DNA of 41,378 nucleotides from an uncultured Bacteroidaceae bacterium (GTDB lineage Bacteria > Bacteroidota > Bacteroidia > Bacteroidales > Bacteroidaceae): assembly GCA_905235285.1 (NCBI GenBank), contig CAJOLI010000009.1, positions 1-41,378 of the forward strand. Reading direction: 5' to 3'. Below, piece after piece: positions 8,084-17,464 of the stretch (position 1 is its first letter; each line of letters begins with the position of its first letter). A program made the translations under genes and the position numbers. The notes under the pieces were generated by a model that saw only the letters and a list, made by a program, of their open reading frames with translations, was not told the DNA's origin and made no database searches.

Positions 8084-10324
8084 ATGCAACCTCTAATCGC
8101 TGATCTGGCGCTGATACTTATCAGCGCAGGGTTAATGACTTTGATTTTCAAGCGCCTGCACCAGCCGTTGGTGCTGGGCTATATCGTGGCGGGCTTCCTG
8201 GCTTCGCCTAATATGCCGTATATGCCCAGCGTGACGGACATGGAGAACGTGCACCTGTGGTCGGACATAGGTGTTATCTTCCTGTTGTTTGCCTTGGGCC
8301 TGGAGTTCTCGTTCAAGAAGATTATGAAGATGGGCGCAGCGCCTATCATAGCAGCTACGACAATCATCGTGTGTATGATGAGTGTAGGCTTTGCTACCGG
8401 CACAGCTTTCGGCTGGGGGCGTATGGACAGCCTCTTCCTTGGCGGTATGTTGGCGATGTCGTCGACGACCATTATCTTTAAAGCCTTCGACGATATGGGC
8501 CTACGTCACCAGCGTTTCGCAAGCATGGTGCTGAGCGTGCTCATCATCGAAGATATATTGGCCATCGTGCTGATGGTGTTGTTGTCGACATTGGCAGTGA
8601 GCCAGCAGGTTGAGGGGCTCCAGATGGTGGCGAGCATCATTAAGCTGGTGTTCTTCCTGGTTCTCTGGTTTGTCGTCGGCATCTTCCTGGTGCCGCTGTT
8701 CCTGCGGCGCGTGAAGTCGCTCATGAGCAGCGAGACGTTGCTTATCGTTTCCCTTGGTTTCTGTTTCGGCATGGTCGTCCTGGCCCAGACCGTAGGCTTC
8801 TCGCCAGCTTTCGGCGCTTTCATCATGGGCAGCATCCTGGCCGAGACGATAGAGGCTGAGGCTATAGACCACCTTGTAAACCCTGTCAAGGATCTCTTCG
8901 GCGCAATCTTCTTTGTGTCGGTAGGCATGATGGTTGATGTTGCGCTCATTGGTCAGTATGCCTTACCTATATTATGTATCATAGCAGCCATCATACTTGG
9001 GCAGACGATTTTCGGCACGGGTGGCTTCCTCTTGGCAGGCCAGCCCTTGAAGACGGCAATGCAATGCTCGTTCTCGCTGACGCAGATAGGCGAGTTCGCC
9101 TTCATCCTGGCCACGCTGGGCACCTCGCTGGGCGTGACGAGCGATTTCCTGTACCCTATCGTAGTGGCTGTGTCAGTGTTCACGACCTTTACTACTCCTT
9201 ATATGATACGCCTGGCCGTGCCTGCCTACAACGGCCTCTCGCGCCATCTGCCCGCGCGGGTGACGGCGCTGCTGGACCGTTACACGGGTGAGGCTCCGTC
9301 AGTGGTAGGTCAGGATAACTATTGGCGCAACTATTTGATAGATGTCGCGCGTACATTATTAATATATGGCGTGCTGTGTGTGGCGGTGCTGAGCCTGATG
9401 CTTGGTTTCGTGGGACCGCTTATAGACCGCTTTGTGCCCGAACCCTGGAACGGGTACATCACGGCCGCCGTGGCGCTGTTGGCCGTGTCGCCTTTCCTTC
9501 GGCCGTTGATGATGAAGCACGGCCAAACCGGAGCATTCAAAGCGCTCTGGAACGACAGCCGTTTCAACCGTGCGCCGCTTATTGCCGTGCAGCTGTTACG
9601 CATTCTCATGGGGGCGGCCTTCGTGGGATATATCGTAGGGCACACGATGGAGTGGAGTGGGGCATTGGGGCTGACGCTGATAGCGCTGATTGTCTTCGTC
9701 ATCATCTCCAACCGCTCGCTCAAGAAGCAGGGGCAGCTGATGGCGCAGACTTTCACCGACAACTTTAACCGCCGCGAGCTGGAGCAGGCGCGGCAGCGGC
9801 CTCAGTATGCAGGCCGGCTGATGGAGCGCGATGTGCACCTCTCAGAGGTCAGTGTGCCCGTGGGTGTGCCGTGGGGCGGCAAGACGCTGGCGCAGCTTAA
9901 CCTCGGACACCGTTACGGCGTGCATGTGGTGTCGGTGTTGCGAGGCAACCGGCGCTTGAATATCCCCTCGGGGCAGACTCCTATCCTGCCGGGCGACCGC
10001 CTGCAGGTGATAGGCTCCGACGAACAGCTGGCAGCTTTCATGCGAGCCATGGAGCGGCAGGCACAGCGCGTACGTGAGGGCGGCACCGACAGCGGCGGTG
10101 AGATGAAACTGCAACGACTGGTCATCGGCCGACAGTCGATATTCAGGGGCAAAAGCATTCAGGAGAGCGGACTGCGACAGCGCTACCACGTCATGGTGGT
10201 AGGCCTCGAGCAAGAGAACTCCAGCAGCCTCGTAGCACCCGACCCGCAGACGCCGCTCGCTGCGGGCGATGTCCTGTGGATAGTGGGCGAAGAGCAGAAC
10301 CTTGCAGCCCTCCCTACGGAATAA
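8084..10324 (+). CDS. CPA2-family monovalent cation/proton antiporter with two TrkA-C domains
   Basis: A 746-residue inner-membrane transporter of the KefB/CPA2 type that exchanges K+ or Na+ for protons. The N-terminal about 390 residues are the Na+/H+ exchanger domain with many membrane helices (HQPLVLGYIVAGFLASPN, FLLFALGLEFSFKK, FGAFIMGSILAET, FFVSVGMMVD). Further helices follow at about 425-545. The cytoplasmic tail has two TrkA-C (RCK-C) domains at about 587-665 and 674-744 (GKTLAQLNLGHRYGVHVVSV; GKSIQESGLRQRYHVMVVGL). The Rossmann-type TrkA-N domain of classical KefB/KefC is not visible, so NAD- or glutathione-type gating is unlikely; small-ligand control through the RCK-C pair is the alternative. 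The PHP phosphatase gene follows after 24 nt. Confidence 0.93.
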   Translation: MQPLIADLALILISAGLMTLIFKRLHQPLVLGYIVAGFLASPNMPYMPSVTDMENVHLWSDIGVIFLLFALGLEFSFKKIMKMGAAPIIAATTIIVCMMSVGFATGTAFGWGRMDSLFLGGMLAMSSTTIIFKAFDDMGLRHQRFASMVLSVLIIEDILAIVLMVLLSTLAVSQQVEGLQMVASIIKLVFFLVLWFVVGIFLVPLFLRRVKSLMSSETLLIVSLGFCFGMVVLAQTVGFSPAFGAFIMGSILAETIEAEAIDHLVNPVKDLFGAIFFVSVGMMVDVALIGQYALPILCIIAAIILGQTIFGTGGFLLAGQPLKTAMQCSFSLTQIGEFAFILATLGTSLGVTSDFLYPIVVAVSVFTTFTTPYMIRLAVPAYNGLSRHLPARVTALLDRYTGEAPSVVGQDNYWRNYLIDVARTLLIYGVLCVAVLSLMLGFVGPLIDRFVPEPWNGYITAAVALLAVSPFLRPLMMKHGQTGAFKALWNDSRFNRAPLIAVQLLRILMGAAFVGYIVGHTMEWSGALGLTLIALIVFVIISNRSLKKQGQLMAQTFTDNFNRRELEQARQRPQYAGRLMERDVHLSEVSVPVGVPWGGKTLAQLNLGHRYGVHVVSVLRGNRRLNIPSGQTPILPGDRLQVIGSDEQLAAFMRAMERQAQRVREGGTDSGGEMKLQRLVIGRQSIFRGKSIQESGLRQRYHVMVVGLEQENSSSLVAPDPQTPLAAGDVLWIVGEEQNLAALPTE

Positions 10325-10348
10325 TCATGGAATAAAGATTACTACATA

Positions 10349-11068
10349 ATGCGGACTCTATTAGATCTACATACTCATACCATAGCTTCCGGCCATGCCT
10401 ACAGTACCATCCAGGAGATGGCGCAGGCGGCCGCGGACAAAGGCCTTGAGATTCTCGGCATCACAGAGCATGCTCCGGCCTTGCCCGGAGCTTGCGACTC
10501 CATCTATTTCCGCAACCTGCACGTAGTGCCAAGACAGATGTATGGAGTGAGGTTGCTCATGGGCGTGGAGCTTAACATCCTCGACACCACGGGGCGCCTC
10601 GACCTCGACGAGAAGCACTATCGCTGTTGCGACATACGCATCGCCGGCATACATGCCCTCTGCTGGCAAGGCGGCACGCGCACTCAGAACACTGATGCCA
10701 TGATAGCTGCCATCGAGAACCCCTGGACTCATATCATCAGTCATCCTGGCGATGGCACGGCAGAGCTGGACTTCGAACCTATCGTGCGTGCCGCAGCACG
10801 TACGCAGACGCTGCTCGAGATAAACTCGTCGAGCCTGATTCCGCTGCGGGGCAAGACAGCGGCACGGCCCAACAACCTCGAACTGTTGAGGCTCTGTCGC
10901 CGCTTGGATGTTCCGGTCATCCTGGGCTCTGACGCACATATCTCATTCTCCATAGCCGACTACCAGTATGCTTTGCCCTTGCTGACCGAAAGCGACTTCC
11001 CCGACGAACTGGTTATGAACTACTATCCGCATCAGGCACTGGAATATATGGGGATAGGCTCGCGCTAA
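10349..11068 (+). CDS. PHP-domain phosphatase (YcdX-like)
   Basis: A 239-residue metal-dependent hydrolase. The PHP metal-binding motifs are all present: DLHTHT at 6-11, ITEHAP, the SHPGDG motif, and SDAHIS near the end. Length and motifs fit the YcdX group of phosphatases that use a trinuclear metal site; the natural substrate is not known. It starts 24 nt after the antiporter gene and is probably co-transcribed with it. A gap of 145 nt separates it from sppA. Confidence 0.9.
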   Translation: MRTLLDLHTHTIASGHAYSTIQEMAQAAADKGLEILGITEHAPALPGACDSIYFRNLHVVPRQMYGVRLLMGVELNILDTTGRLDLDEKHYRCCDIRIAGIHALCWQGGTRTQNTDAMIAAIENPWTHIISHPGDGTAELDFEPIVRAAARTQTLLEINSSSLIPLRGKTAARPNNLELLRLCRRLDVPVILGSDAHISFSIADYQYALPLLTESDFPDELVMNYYPHQALEYMGIGSR

Positions 11069-11213
11069 GTGCGAAGTAGAAATAGCTGTGAAACAACCTG
11101 CGGAAGCATGCCGCGAAGAAAGCTTCTTTGCAACTTTTGGCCACATTAAGAGCGTCTAATGATTATTAAAGTACAAAATCGCGGATTTTCTAAATATCTA
11201 AATATTTTAAGCA

Positions 11214-13025
11214 ATGAAAGATTTTCTCAAGTATGTATTTGCAACGGTAGTGGGCATCGGACTGGCCTGCCTGTTGCTGTTTGTATTCACCCTGATTTCA
11301 CTCGTGGGCATGACGGTCAGCGAGAGTCAGACGACGGCTGTGACAAAAGGTTCCGTGCTGCGTATCAATCTCGCGGGCACGCTCGAGGAGAGGGCTCCGG
11401 CCGCAAACCCCTTTGCGACCATCATGGGAGAGTCGTTTGGGAGCAACGGCCTCGATGAGCTGCTCGCCGCAGTCGACGAGGCGGCAAAGAATGATAAGGT
11501 CGAAGGTATCTATCTCGAGGTCAGTTCCACCTTTGTCGGTGGCACGCCAGCCATGCTGCAGGAGCTGCGTCAGGCTCTGCTCAAGTATAAGGAGAGCGGC
11601 AAATGGATATATGCCTATGGCGACATCTACAGTCAGGGCGCTTATTATCTGGCCAGCTTGGCAGATAAGGTGGTAGTGAATCCTAAAGGTATCGTAGACT
11701 GGCACGGCATGGGCGGTGCGCCTATGTTCTACACCGATGCCATGAAGAAGCTGGGCGTCAAGATGCAGGTGTTTAAGGTGGGTACGTTCAAGAGTGCCGT
11801 AGAGCCGTATATACTTACTCAGATGAGTGAGGCCAACCGCCTGCAGACGGAGGCTTACCTCAACAGCATCTGGAACCAGTTCCGCAGTGAGGTTGCCGAC
11901 AGCCGTAAGCTGACGTCCGACAACCTCAATGCTTTGGCTGATACGCTCACGGCAATGCGGCCGACAGGGATGCTCGTGGAGTGCGGGCTGGTGGATACGC
12001 TGGCTTATCTCGACGGCTTCAAGGCTCTGCTGCGCACGAAGCTTGGCCTGAAAGAGAAACGTCCTATCAACTTCGTCACGCCTGCCGACCTCGTGGCTGC
12101 TGCTAAGACAAAGAACGAGAAGAATCGCGTGGCCGTTTACTACGCCTATGGCGAGATTGTGGATATGGTGGCCTCTACGAGCCCCCTCAATGCAGGTTCG
12201 GTGTCGATAGAGACAATGCCTACGATTCGTGAACTGCAGAAGCTGCGCAAGGACGATAAGGTGAAGGCCGTGGTGTTGCGCGTCAACTCTCCCGGCGGCA
12301 GTGCTTTTGCCAGCGAGCAGATATGGCACGAGCTGCAGCTGCTCAAGGCAGAGAAGCCTGTCGTGGTCTCGATGGGCGGCTTGGCTGCCAGCGGCGGTTA
12401 CTACATCAGCTGTGGCGCGAATAAGATCTTTGCCGAACCGACTACGCTGACGGGTTCAATAGGCATCTTCGGAATGGTTCCTGATGCCTCCGAACTTCTC
12501 GAGAATAAGCTGGGGCTTCACTTCGACGTAGTGAAAACCAACAAACATGCCGACTTCGGTGGCGCTGCCGTCCTCTCCTTCGCGGCACGGCCCTTCGACG
12601 AAAGCGAGAGCGCACTCATGCAGGGAATGATAGAGCAGGGCTACGACCTTTTCACCTCGCGCGTTGCTGAGGGACGCAAGATCTCGCAGGACAGTGTCGA
12701 CGTCATTGGCCAAGGCCGAGTATGGACTGGCGAACAGGCCCTGAAGATAGGGCTCGTGGATCAGCTCGGGAACCTTGAGGATGCTATCGCTGAAGCAGCC
12801 AAACTCGCTGAGCTTGAGAAGTATTCTGTTGACCGCTATCCCGCTCAGCCCGACTTCCTGGCGCAGCTGATGCAGCAGAAAAAGGAGAGCTACTTCGACG
12901 AGCGCATTCGTGCATCCTTCGGCGACCTTTATCCTTTTGTCTTTACGATGCAACGGATGCTGCATCCTCAGCGCATTGATCAGTGCATCTATGCTCGCCT
13001 GCCTTTTGAGTTTAAGATGTGGTAA
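11214..13025 (+). CDS. sppA: Signal peptide peptidase SppA, 67K type
   Basis: A 603-residue membrane-anchored serine protease that degrades cleaved signal peptides. It has one N-terminal membrane helix (about 8-33) and the two tandem ClpP-like domains of the long SppA type. The catalytic lysine is expected at Lys193 in VGTFKSAVEPY of the first domain, and the serine at Ser393 in GGLAASGGYYIS of the second; VNSPGGSAFAS upstream is also typical. The length is normal for the family. The ATG at 11214 gives the membrane anchor directly. The gene converges with lpxK on a shared terminator. Confidence 0.95.
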   Translation: MKDFLKYVFATVVGIGLACLLLFVFTLISLVGMTVSESQTTAVTKGSVLRINLAGTLEERAPAANPFATIMGESFGSNGLDELLAAVDEAAKNDKVEGIYLEVSSTFVGGTPAMLQELRQALLKYKESGKWIYAYGDIYSQGAYYLASLADKVVVNPKGIVDWHGMGGAPMFYTDAMKKLGVKMQVFKVGTFKSAVEPYILTQMSEANRLQTEAYLNSIWNQFRSEVADSRKLTSDNLNALADTLTAMRPTGMLVECGLVDTLAYLDGFKALLRTKLGLKEKRPINFVTPADLVAAAKTKNEKNRVAVYYAYGEIVDMVASTSPLNAGSVSIETMPTIRELQKLRKDDKVKAVVLRVNSPGGSAFASEQIWHELQLLKAEKPVVVSMGGLAASGGYYISCGANKIFAEPTTLTGSIGIFGMVPDASELLENKLGLHFDVVKTNKHADFGGAAVLSFAARPFDESESALMQGMIEQGYDLFTSRVAEGRKISQDSVDVIGQGRVWTGEQALKIGLVDQLGNLEDAIAEAAKLAELEKYSVDRYPAQPDFLAQLMQQKKESYFDERIRASFGDLYPFVFTMQRMLHPQRIDQCIYARLPFEFKMW

Positions 13026-13034
13026 GGCTCAATA

Positions 13035-13092
13035 CAGAATACGGCAAGGGGGCGTGTCTGTTACTTTTGACACGCCCCCTTGTCGTATTCTG
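13035..13092. terminator. Strong bidirectional terminator between sppA and lpxK
   Basis: A 24-bp stem (13035-13058 with 13069-13092, one G-U pair) closes a 10-nt loop; the core is AAGGGGGCGTGTC. It lies between two converging genes and can end transcription from both sides. Confidence 0.85.
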
Positions 13093-13104
13093 TGTGTATG
13101 TGGG

Positions 13105-14187
13105 TTAGCGTCGGTGGTGCTGGACGTATTCGCGAATGAGTCGCTCAAAATCCGGGCCCTCGTTGCGCAGGAAGGCCACCTCGACGGGCAGGACGTAGAT
13201 GTGGCGGCGCACGATGGGCGAGAGTTCGTTGACGAGCATCAGGCGTGTGGCATCTTTCTCCGTTGTTATGATGAAGCGCTTGCTGCCTTGCAGCGCGGTG
13301 AAGGCCTCTTCGATGCGCTGTATGTCGTGGGCTTCGAATTGATGGTGGTCTGCAAAGCTGAGGGGCGTGATATGGCGAGTGATGGAGCGCAGGTCCATGA
13401 GCATCTGCTGCGGCGAGGCTATACCTGTGAGCAGCAAGACGTGTGTGTCAGGCGTCAGCTCTTCGGTCTGTCCGGGCGTCTCGCTGAAGAGGCGGTGCAG
13501 GGGTCCGTAGCGGAACGTTGAGAAGAACAGGTCTTGGTAAGGCTTCAGGTTCAGCGCTTCTTGTATGACGCGATAGTCCATTGGCTTCATCTCAGCAGGG
13601 CACTTCGTCACGACGACGATATTGGCCCGCTCTTTTGCCGCGACGGGTTCGCGCAGGCGACCGGCAGGCAACAGCTCGTCGTCGGTGAAGAGACGGTGGT
13701 AGTCGGTGAGCAGGATGTTGAGGCCTGCCTTCACGTAGCGGTGTTGGTAAGCGTCGTCGAGAAGAATGACATCGGTGTCGCGCGTCTCCTCGCGCGTCAG
13801 CAGTTGGTTGATGCCGTGCCGGCGGTCGGCATCAACGGCAACGATAGCTTCAGGGAACTTATGTTTCATCTGCCATGGCTCATCGCCGACCTCCAACATT
13901 GATGTCTTCAGATCTGCAAGTCTGAAGCCGCGGCTCTTGCGTTTGTATCCCCGGCTGAGTACGGCCACGCGCTTGTCAGTCTGCAGCAGGCGCAGCAGGA
14001 ATTCGGTGTGCGGTGTCTTGCCAGTTCCGCCGACTGTGATGTTGCCAATACATATCACGGGCAGCGGGAAACTCGTCTGCTTGAGAATGCCACAATCAAA
14101 GAGTAGGTTGCGGAGTTTCACGCCGCAACCATACAGCCATGACAATGGTCGCATCCATTCATTTATATGGATAAGGTCACCTTCCAC
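13105..14187 (-). CDS. lpxK: Tetraacyldisaccharide 4'-kinase LpxK
   Basis: A 360-residue inner-membrane-associated kinase that adds the 4'-phosphate to the lipid A precursor, the sixth step of lipid A synthesis. The family pattern is clear: EWMRPLSWLYG near the start, then the P-loop GGTGKTPH at about 53-60 after CIGNITV, SRGYKRKS, VGDEPWQM, and LLDDAYQHR. The best start is a GTG at 14187: it keeps INEWMRPLSWLYG, which is conserved in relatives, whereas the first ATG would cut into it. Last gene of the punA-thiL-lpxK cluster, 32 nt after thiL. Confidence 0.95.
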   Translation of the reverse strand: MEGDLIHINEWMRPLSWLYGCGVKLRNLLFDCGILKQTSFPLPVICIGNITVGGTGKTPHTEFLLRLLQTDKRVAVLSRGYKRKSRGFRLADLKTSMLEVGDEPWQMKHKFPEAIVAVDADRRHGINQLLTREETRDTDVILLDDAYQHRYVKAGLNILLTDYHRLFTDDELLPAGRLREPVAAKERANIVVVTKCPAEMKPMDYRVIQEALNLKPYQDLFFSTFRYGPLHRLFSETPGQTEELTPDTHVLLLTGIASPQQMLMDLRSITRHITPLSFADHHQFEAHDIQRIEEAFTALQGSKRFIITTEKDATRLMLVNELSPIVRRHIYVLPVEVAFLRNEGPDFERLIREYVQHHRR

Positions 14188-14194
14188 CTTTAAA

Positions 14195-14235
14195 TTCCCT
14201 AATCTCTATTCTCTAATCCCTATTCCCTATTCTCC
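14195..14235. repeat. Pyrimidine-rich low-complexity tract at the thiL/lpxK junction
   Basis: The plus strand repeats variants of CCCTA and CTCTAAT over about 40 nt. The tract fills the thiL-lpxK gap and runs into the last codons of thiL, so the final residues (MENRE) are encoded by the repeat itself. Similar tracts occur at 8001-8070 and 36610-36630. Confidence 0.6.
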
Positions 14236-15296
14236 ATTTTCAACGGATTCCACCCTTGGGCCTTCAGCTCCATCTCCGCGCCGTCGCGACATACGAGTTG
14301 GAGGCCCAGCTCAGGTTTGGTGATGTGCCCGATTACCTTCACGCCAGGGATGGCACTGACGCTGTCGTGCATCGTGAGGGGCACGGTGAACAGTAGTTCG
14401 TAATCCTCGCCGCCGTTCAGGGCGCAGGTCGTAACGTTCAGGTTCAACTCCTCAGCCATTGCCGCTGTCTGGTAGTCGAGGGGCAGGCGCTCCTCGTAAA
14501 TGCGGCAGCCTGCATGGCTCTGCTGGCAGATATGATGCAGCTCGCTGCTGAGGCCATCGCTGATGTCCATCATGGCCGTAGGCACTATGCCGGCCTTATC
14601 CAGAGCCTCGATGATATCTTTGCGTGCTTCAGGCTTCAGCTGGCGCTCCAGCAGGTATTCGCGGCCGCTGAAGTCGGGTTCGAAGGGGGGTAGGGCAGAG
14701 AGGTCCTCGCCGCGCTGGCGTGCCTCGCGTATCTGAGCGTTGTAGACGCCCTTCTCGCGTTCCAGCAGTTGCAGCCCCATGTAGGCAGCTCCGAGGTCGC
14801 CCGTGACGCAGATGAGGTCGGTGTCCTTGGCTCCGTTGCGAAAGACCGCTTTATCTTTGGCGACATCGCCGATACACGTGATGCTGATGGCCAGCCCCGT
14901 GAGCGACGACGTAGTGTCGCCGCCAACGATGTCGCAGCCGTGAGCGTCGCAGGCCATGCGCAGGCCGTCGTAGAATGCCTCGAGGTCCTCAACGCAGAAG
15001 CGCTTCGAGAGGGCCAGCGACACCGTCATCTGGCGCGGACGTCCGTTCATGGCGTAGATGTCCGACAGGTTGACGATGGCGCTCTTGTAGCCCAGATGCC
15101 GCAGCGGTGTGTACTGAAGGTCGAAGTGTACACCTTCCATCAGTAAGTCCGTTGTCACCAGTACGCGCTTATCATCGCCGAAGGCCAGTACGGCGCAGTC
15201 GTCGCCCACGCCCTTCAGCGTCTCTGGATTCTTTATCTCTATGTCGTCGGTGAGGTGGCGTATCAGCCCAAACTCACCCAATTCTGCTATCTCCAA
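14220..15296 (-). CDS. thiL: Thiamine-monophosphate kinase ThiL
   Basis: A 358-residue cytoplasmic kinase that makes thiamine diphosphate from thiamine phosphate and ATP. It has the PurM/ThiL pattern: GVGDDCAVL at 29-37, TTDLLMEGVHFD at 48-59, NLSDIYAMNGRP, GGDTTSS, and DISDGLSSELHH toward the C-terminus. The start chosen is TTG at 15296, because LGEFGLIRHLTDDI follows at once as in relatives and no in-frame ATG or GTG lies upstream before a stop. It follows punA by 23 nt. The C-terminal codons lie in a low-complexity tract. Confidence 0.94.
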   Translation of the reverse strand: MEIAELGEFGLIRHLTDDIEIKNPETLKGVGDDCAVLAFGDDKRVLVTTDLLMEGVHFDLQYTPLRHLGYKSAIVNLSDIYAMNGRPRQMTVSLALSKRFCVEDLEAFYDGLRMACDAHGCDIVGGDTTSSLTGLAISITCIGDVAKDKAVFRNGAKDTDLICVTGDLGAAYMGLQLLEREKGVYNAQIREARQRGEDLSALPPFEPDFSGREYLLERQLKPEARKDIIEALDKAGIVPTAMMDISDGLSSELHHICQQSHAGCRIYEERLPLDYQTAAMAEELNLNVTTCALNGGEDYELLFTVPLTMHDSVSAIPGVKVIGHITKPELGLQLVCRDGAEMELKAQGWNPLKMENRE

Positions 15297-15319
15297 TTTT
15301 AATCCTTAGTTTTTAAACC

Positions 15320-16129
15320 TTAAACTCTTAGAAGCATTTCGCGCATAATGTCGGCCATAATGGGCTGAACTGCGTTGGCAGCCTTCTGAACCTCTTCGTG
15401 GCTCACCTCTACAGGCACATCAAAACCTCCAAGGTCCGTTACTACCGACACGCCGAAGACGCGGATGCCGCAGTGGCGGGCTACGATAACCTCGGGCACG
15501 GTGCTCATCCCTACGGTGTCGCCGCCCAGCATGCGGTACATGTGATACTCGGCGGGAGTCTCGAACGTAGGACCTTGGGTGCCCACATACACGCCGTGCT
15601 GCAACTTGATACCCTTCTCTGCAGCAATAGTGTCGGCCAGGCGTATGAGTTCCTTGTCGTAGGGCTCGTGCATGTCGGGGAAACGTGGTCCCGTAGGGAA
15701 GTTGGGGCCGTGCAGCGGATGCTCGGGGAAGAAATTAATGTGGTCCGTGATAATCATCAGGTCACCAATCTTGAACTCAGGGTTCATGCCGCCGGCAGCG
15801 TTGCTCACAAACAAGGTCTTGATGCCGAGCTCATACATCACGCGGACGGGGAATGTCACCTCCTTCATCGAGTAACCCTCGTAGTAGTGGAAGCGACCTT
15901 GCATCGCCAGGATGTCCTTATCGCCCAGCTTGCCGAAAATCAAGCGCCCGCTGTGACCCTCGACCGTGGAGACCGGGAAGTTAGGGATATCTTTGTATTC
16001 TATACTCAAGGTCACGCTTATCTCCTCAGCCAGACGTCCCAAGCCCGTGCCCAGGACGATAGCCGTCGTGGGGTTCGAGGGCATGCGCTCACGAAGCCAG
16101 GCGGCTGTCTCTTTAATCTTTTCGTACAT
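15320..16129 (-). CDS. punA: Purine nucleoside phosphorylase, trimeric class (PunA)
   Basis: A 269-residue cytoplasmic enzyme that splits inosine and guanosine with phosphate, giving the base and ribose 1-phosphate for purine salvage. The motifs are GTGLG (27-31) for phosphate, EGHSGRL (57-63), GRFHYYEGY, SNAAGGMN (109-116), and GTQGPTFETPAEYHM for the substrate pocket. Size and motifs fit the trimeric class, not hexameric DeoD. First gene of the punA-thiL-lpxK cluster. Confidence 0.95.
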   Translation of the reverse strand: MYEKIKETAAWLRERMPSNPTTAIVLGTGLGRLAEEISVTLSIEYKDIPNFPVSTVEGHSGRLIFGKLGDKDILAMQGRFHYYEGYSMKEVTFPVRVMYELGIKTLFVSNAAGGMNPEFKIGDLMIITDHINFFPEHPLHGPNFPTGPRFPDMHEPYDKELIRLADTIAAEKGIKLQHGVYVGTQGPTFETPAEYHMYRMLGGDTVGMSTVPEVIVARHCGIRVFGVSVVTDLGGFDVPVEVSHEEVQKAANAVQPIMADIMREMLLRV

Positions 16130-16161
16130 AGTATTTTCGCTTTAAAGATTCGTTTCGTCTG

Positions 16162-16169
16162 CAAATATA
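16162..16169 (-). promoter_or_regulatory. Probable -7 box for the punA cluster
   Basis: On the minus strand this reads TATATTTG, a match to TAnnTTTG, 32 nt before the punA ATG. No good -33 TTG is found at the usual distance. Confidence 0.5.
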
Positions 16170-16303
16170 AATATAATTCTTTAATGTCATCCGTTTTGCC
16201 TGAATATTTTTCATTTTTACATTTTCCTTTGCCTTTTTCGACAAAAGAAGCCTGCCAACAGAATATTTTTCCTATTTCACTTTCCACATTTACCTTTGCT
16301 TTA

Positions 16304-16311
16304 TATCTTTG
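16304..16311 (+). promoter_or_regulatory. -7 box for the AraC-type regulator gene
   Basis: TATCTTTG matches the consensus and stands 37 nt before the ATG at 16349. The -33 region is weak, which would fit a regulated promoter. It is arranged back-to-back with the punA promoter. Confidence 0.6.
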
Positions 16312-16313
16312 CC

Positions 16314-16334
16314 ATGCTCACACCGATTGAGCAT
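16314..16334. promoter_or_regulatory. Inverted repeat at the transcription start of the regulator gene
   Basis: ATGCTCA (16314-16320) and TGAGCAT (16328-16334) form a perfect 7-bp dyad with a 7-nt spacer directly after the -7 box. The position suits an operator, for example for autoregulation. The function is inferred from position only. Confidence 0.45.
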
Positions 16335-16348
16335 AATAATAATCCGTA

Positions 16349-17464
16349 ATGCCAGCCTTCGTCAACCTCCACAATTGCCTGCTTGTAGCCTTGACGGCGC
16401 ATCTGATGATGACAGCCGTCATCAGTGTCTTCGCGCGTCATAAGGTTGAATATCTGTCGCTTGCGTGGATTGTGGGCATCTTCTCTGCAGTCATTCTCGG
16501 TACGCTTATCTTTGAAACGACCATTGCCAACAGCAACCCCGGCTTACTACATCCGGCGATGCTGTTAACGCTTACCGCCACCATCTTCCTGCAATCCATC
16601 TACCCGCTGAGCATCACGATGCCGGGTTTCCTGCAATGGGGACGCTCCATGCGCTACGCCCTCCCTGCCGTTATCCTCTTTGCCATCTACGGCCTGATGC
16701 TGCTCGTAGGCCACAGGCCAATACAGGTTAGGTCGCTGGCCGATATCAGCGACAACCTCTTCACCAGCGACTTGCTCCTGCGGTTCGCAATGCTTGGCTT
16801 ATCAATATACTATATCGTTAATATTTTCCGACTCCCACGGGTGATGCTGCGTAACCCTGACACGCCGCATTACCTCTTCGGTTACGCTTTCGCCTTGGGA
16901 TTGAGCCTCTGCATTTATATCTGGCTTACCATCGACTACAGTATAGGGCACCTCTGCTGCTGGACGCTCATCTTCACCGCCGTCAACGCATACCTGTGCT
17001 TCCGCACACTCGAGACAATAGCCATAGGACTACCTCTGCCTGAAATCATTGAGGAGGCCGAACAACAACAGATTGAAAACATCCAAGACCTGCAGCGGCA
17101 GGAAGAGGATGACTTCAACGAAGCCAACCATCACCGCTTCGAGCTTATGGAGCAATGGATGCAGCACAACAAAAGCGCCTGGACCGATTTTAAGTTCGGA
17201 CGCGACCAGCTCTGCACCGCCACGGGCATCAACCGCCACCTCATGCTACAGAGCGTACGCAGCCAGGGCTACTACGACATCCACGAGTATATCAGCCGCC
17301 ACCGCATTGCAGAGGTCCAGCGCATGATCCGCTGTGGCCGTGCAACCTGCGTACAAGACTGTCTCGATGCCGGATTCGCTTCGACCAAGACGCTCCGCTC
17401 ATCATTCGAGAAATTCACAGGCAAGAACCTCGACAACTACCTGCGCCAGCAGCAAAAGCCATAA
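16349..17464 (+). CDS. Membrane-anchored AraC-family transcriptional regulator
   Basis: A 371-residue protein. The first about 215 residues hold around seven hydrophobic helices; the last about 110 carry an AraC-type helix-turn-helix pair (QLCTATGINRHLMLQSVRSQ, then VQDCLDAGFASTKTLRSSFEKFTGKNL). A predicted membrane sensor joined to a DNA-binding output is a known Bacteroidetes layout; it would act at the inner membrane. The ligand and targets are not visible. It converges with the surface-protein cluster ending at 17524, and no strong terminator is seen in the 59-nt gap. Codons and length look intact. Confidence 0.88.
   Translation: MPAFVNLHNCLLVALTAHLMMTAVISVFARHKVEYLSLAWIVGIFSAVILGTLIFETTIANSNPGLLHPAMLLTLTATIFLQSIYPLSITMPGFLQWGRSMRYALPAVILFAIYGLMLLVGHRPIQVRSLADISDNLFTSDLLLRFAMLGLSIYYIVNIFRLPRVMLRNPDTPHYLFGYAFALGLSLCIYIWLTIDYSIGHLCCWTLIFTAVNAYLCFRTLETIAIGLPLPEIIEEAEQQQIENIQDLQRQEEDDFNEANHHRFELMEQWMQHNKSAWTDFKFGRDQLCTATGINRHLMLQSVRSQGYYDIHEYISRHRIAEVQRMIRCGRATCVQDCLDAGFASTKTLRSSFEKFTGKNLDNYLRQQQKP

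Noticed and set aside
11298..12329. 343-codon minus-strand frame opposite sppA
   Set aside because: It is antisense to both SppA domains; composition is unlike a real protein.
15398..16330. 310-codon plus-strand frame opposite punA
   Set aside because: It is antisense to conserved PunA motifs and has no recognisable domain.
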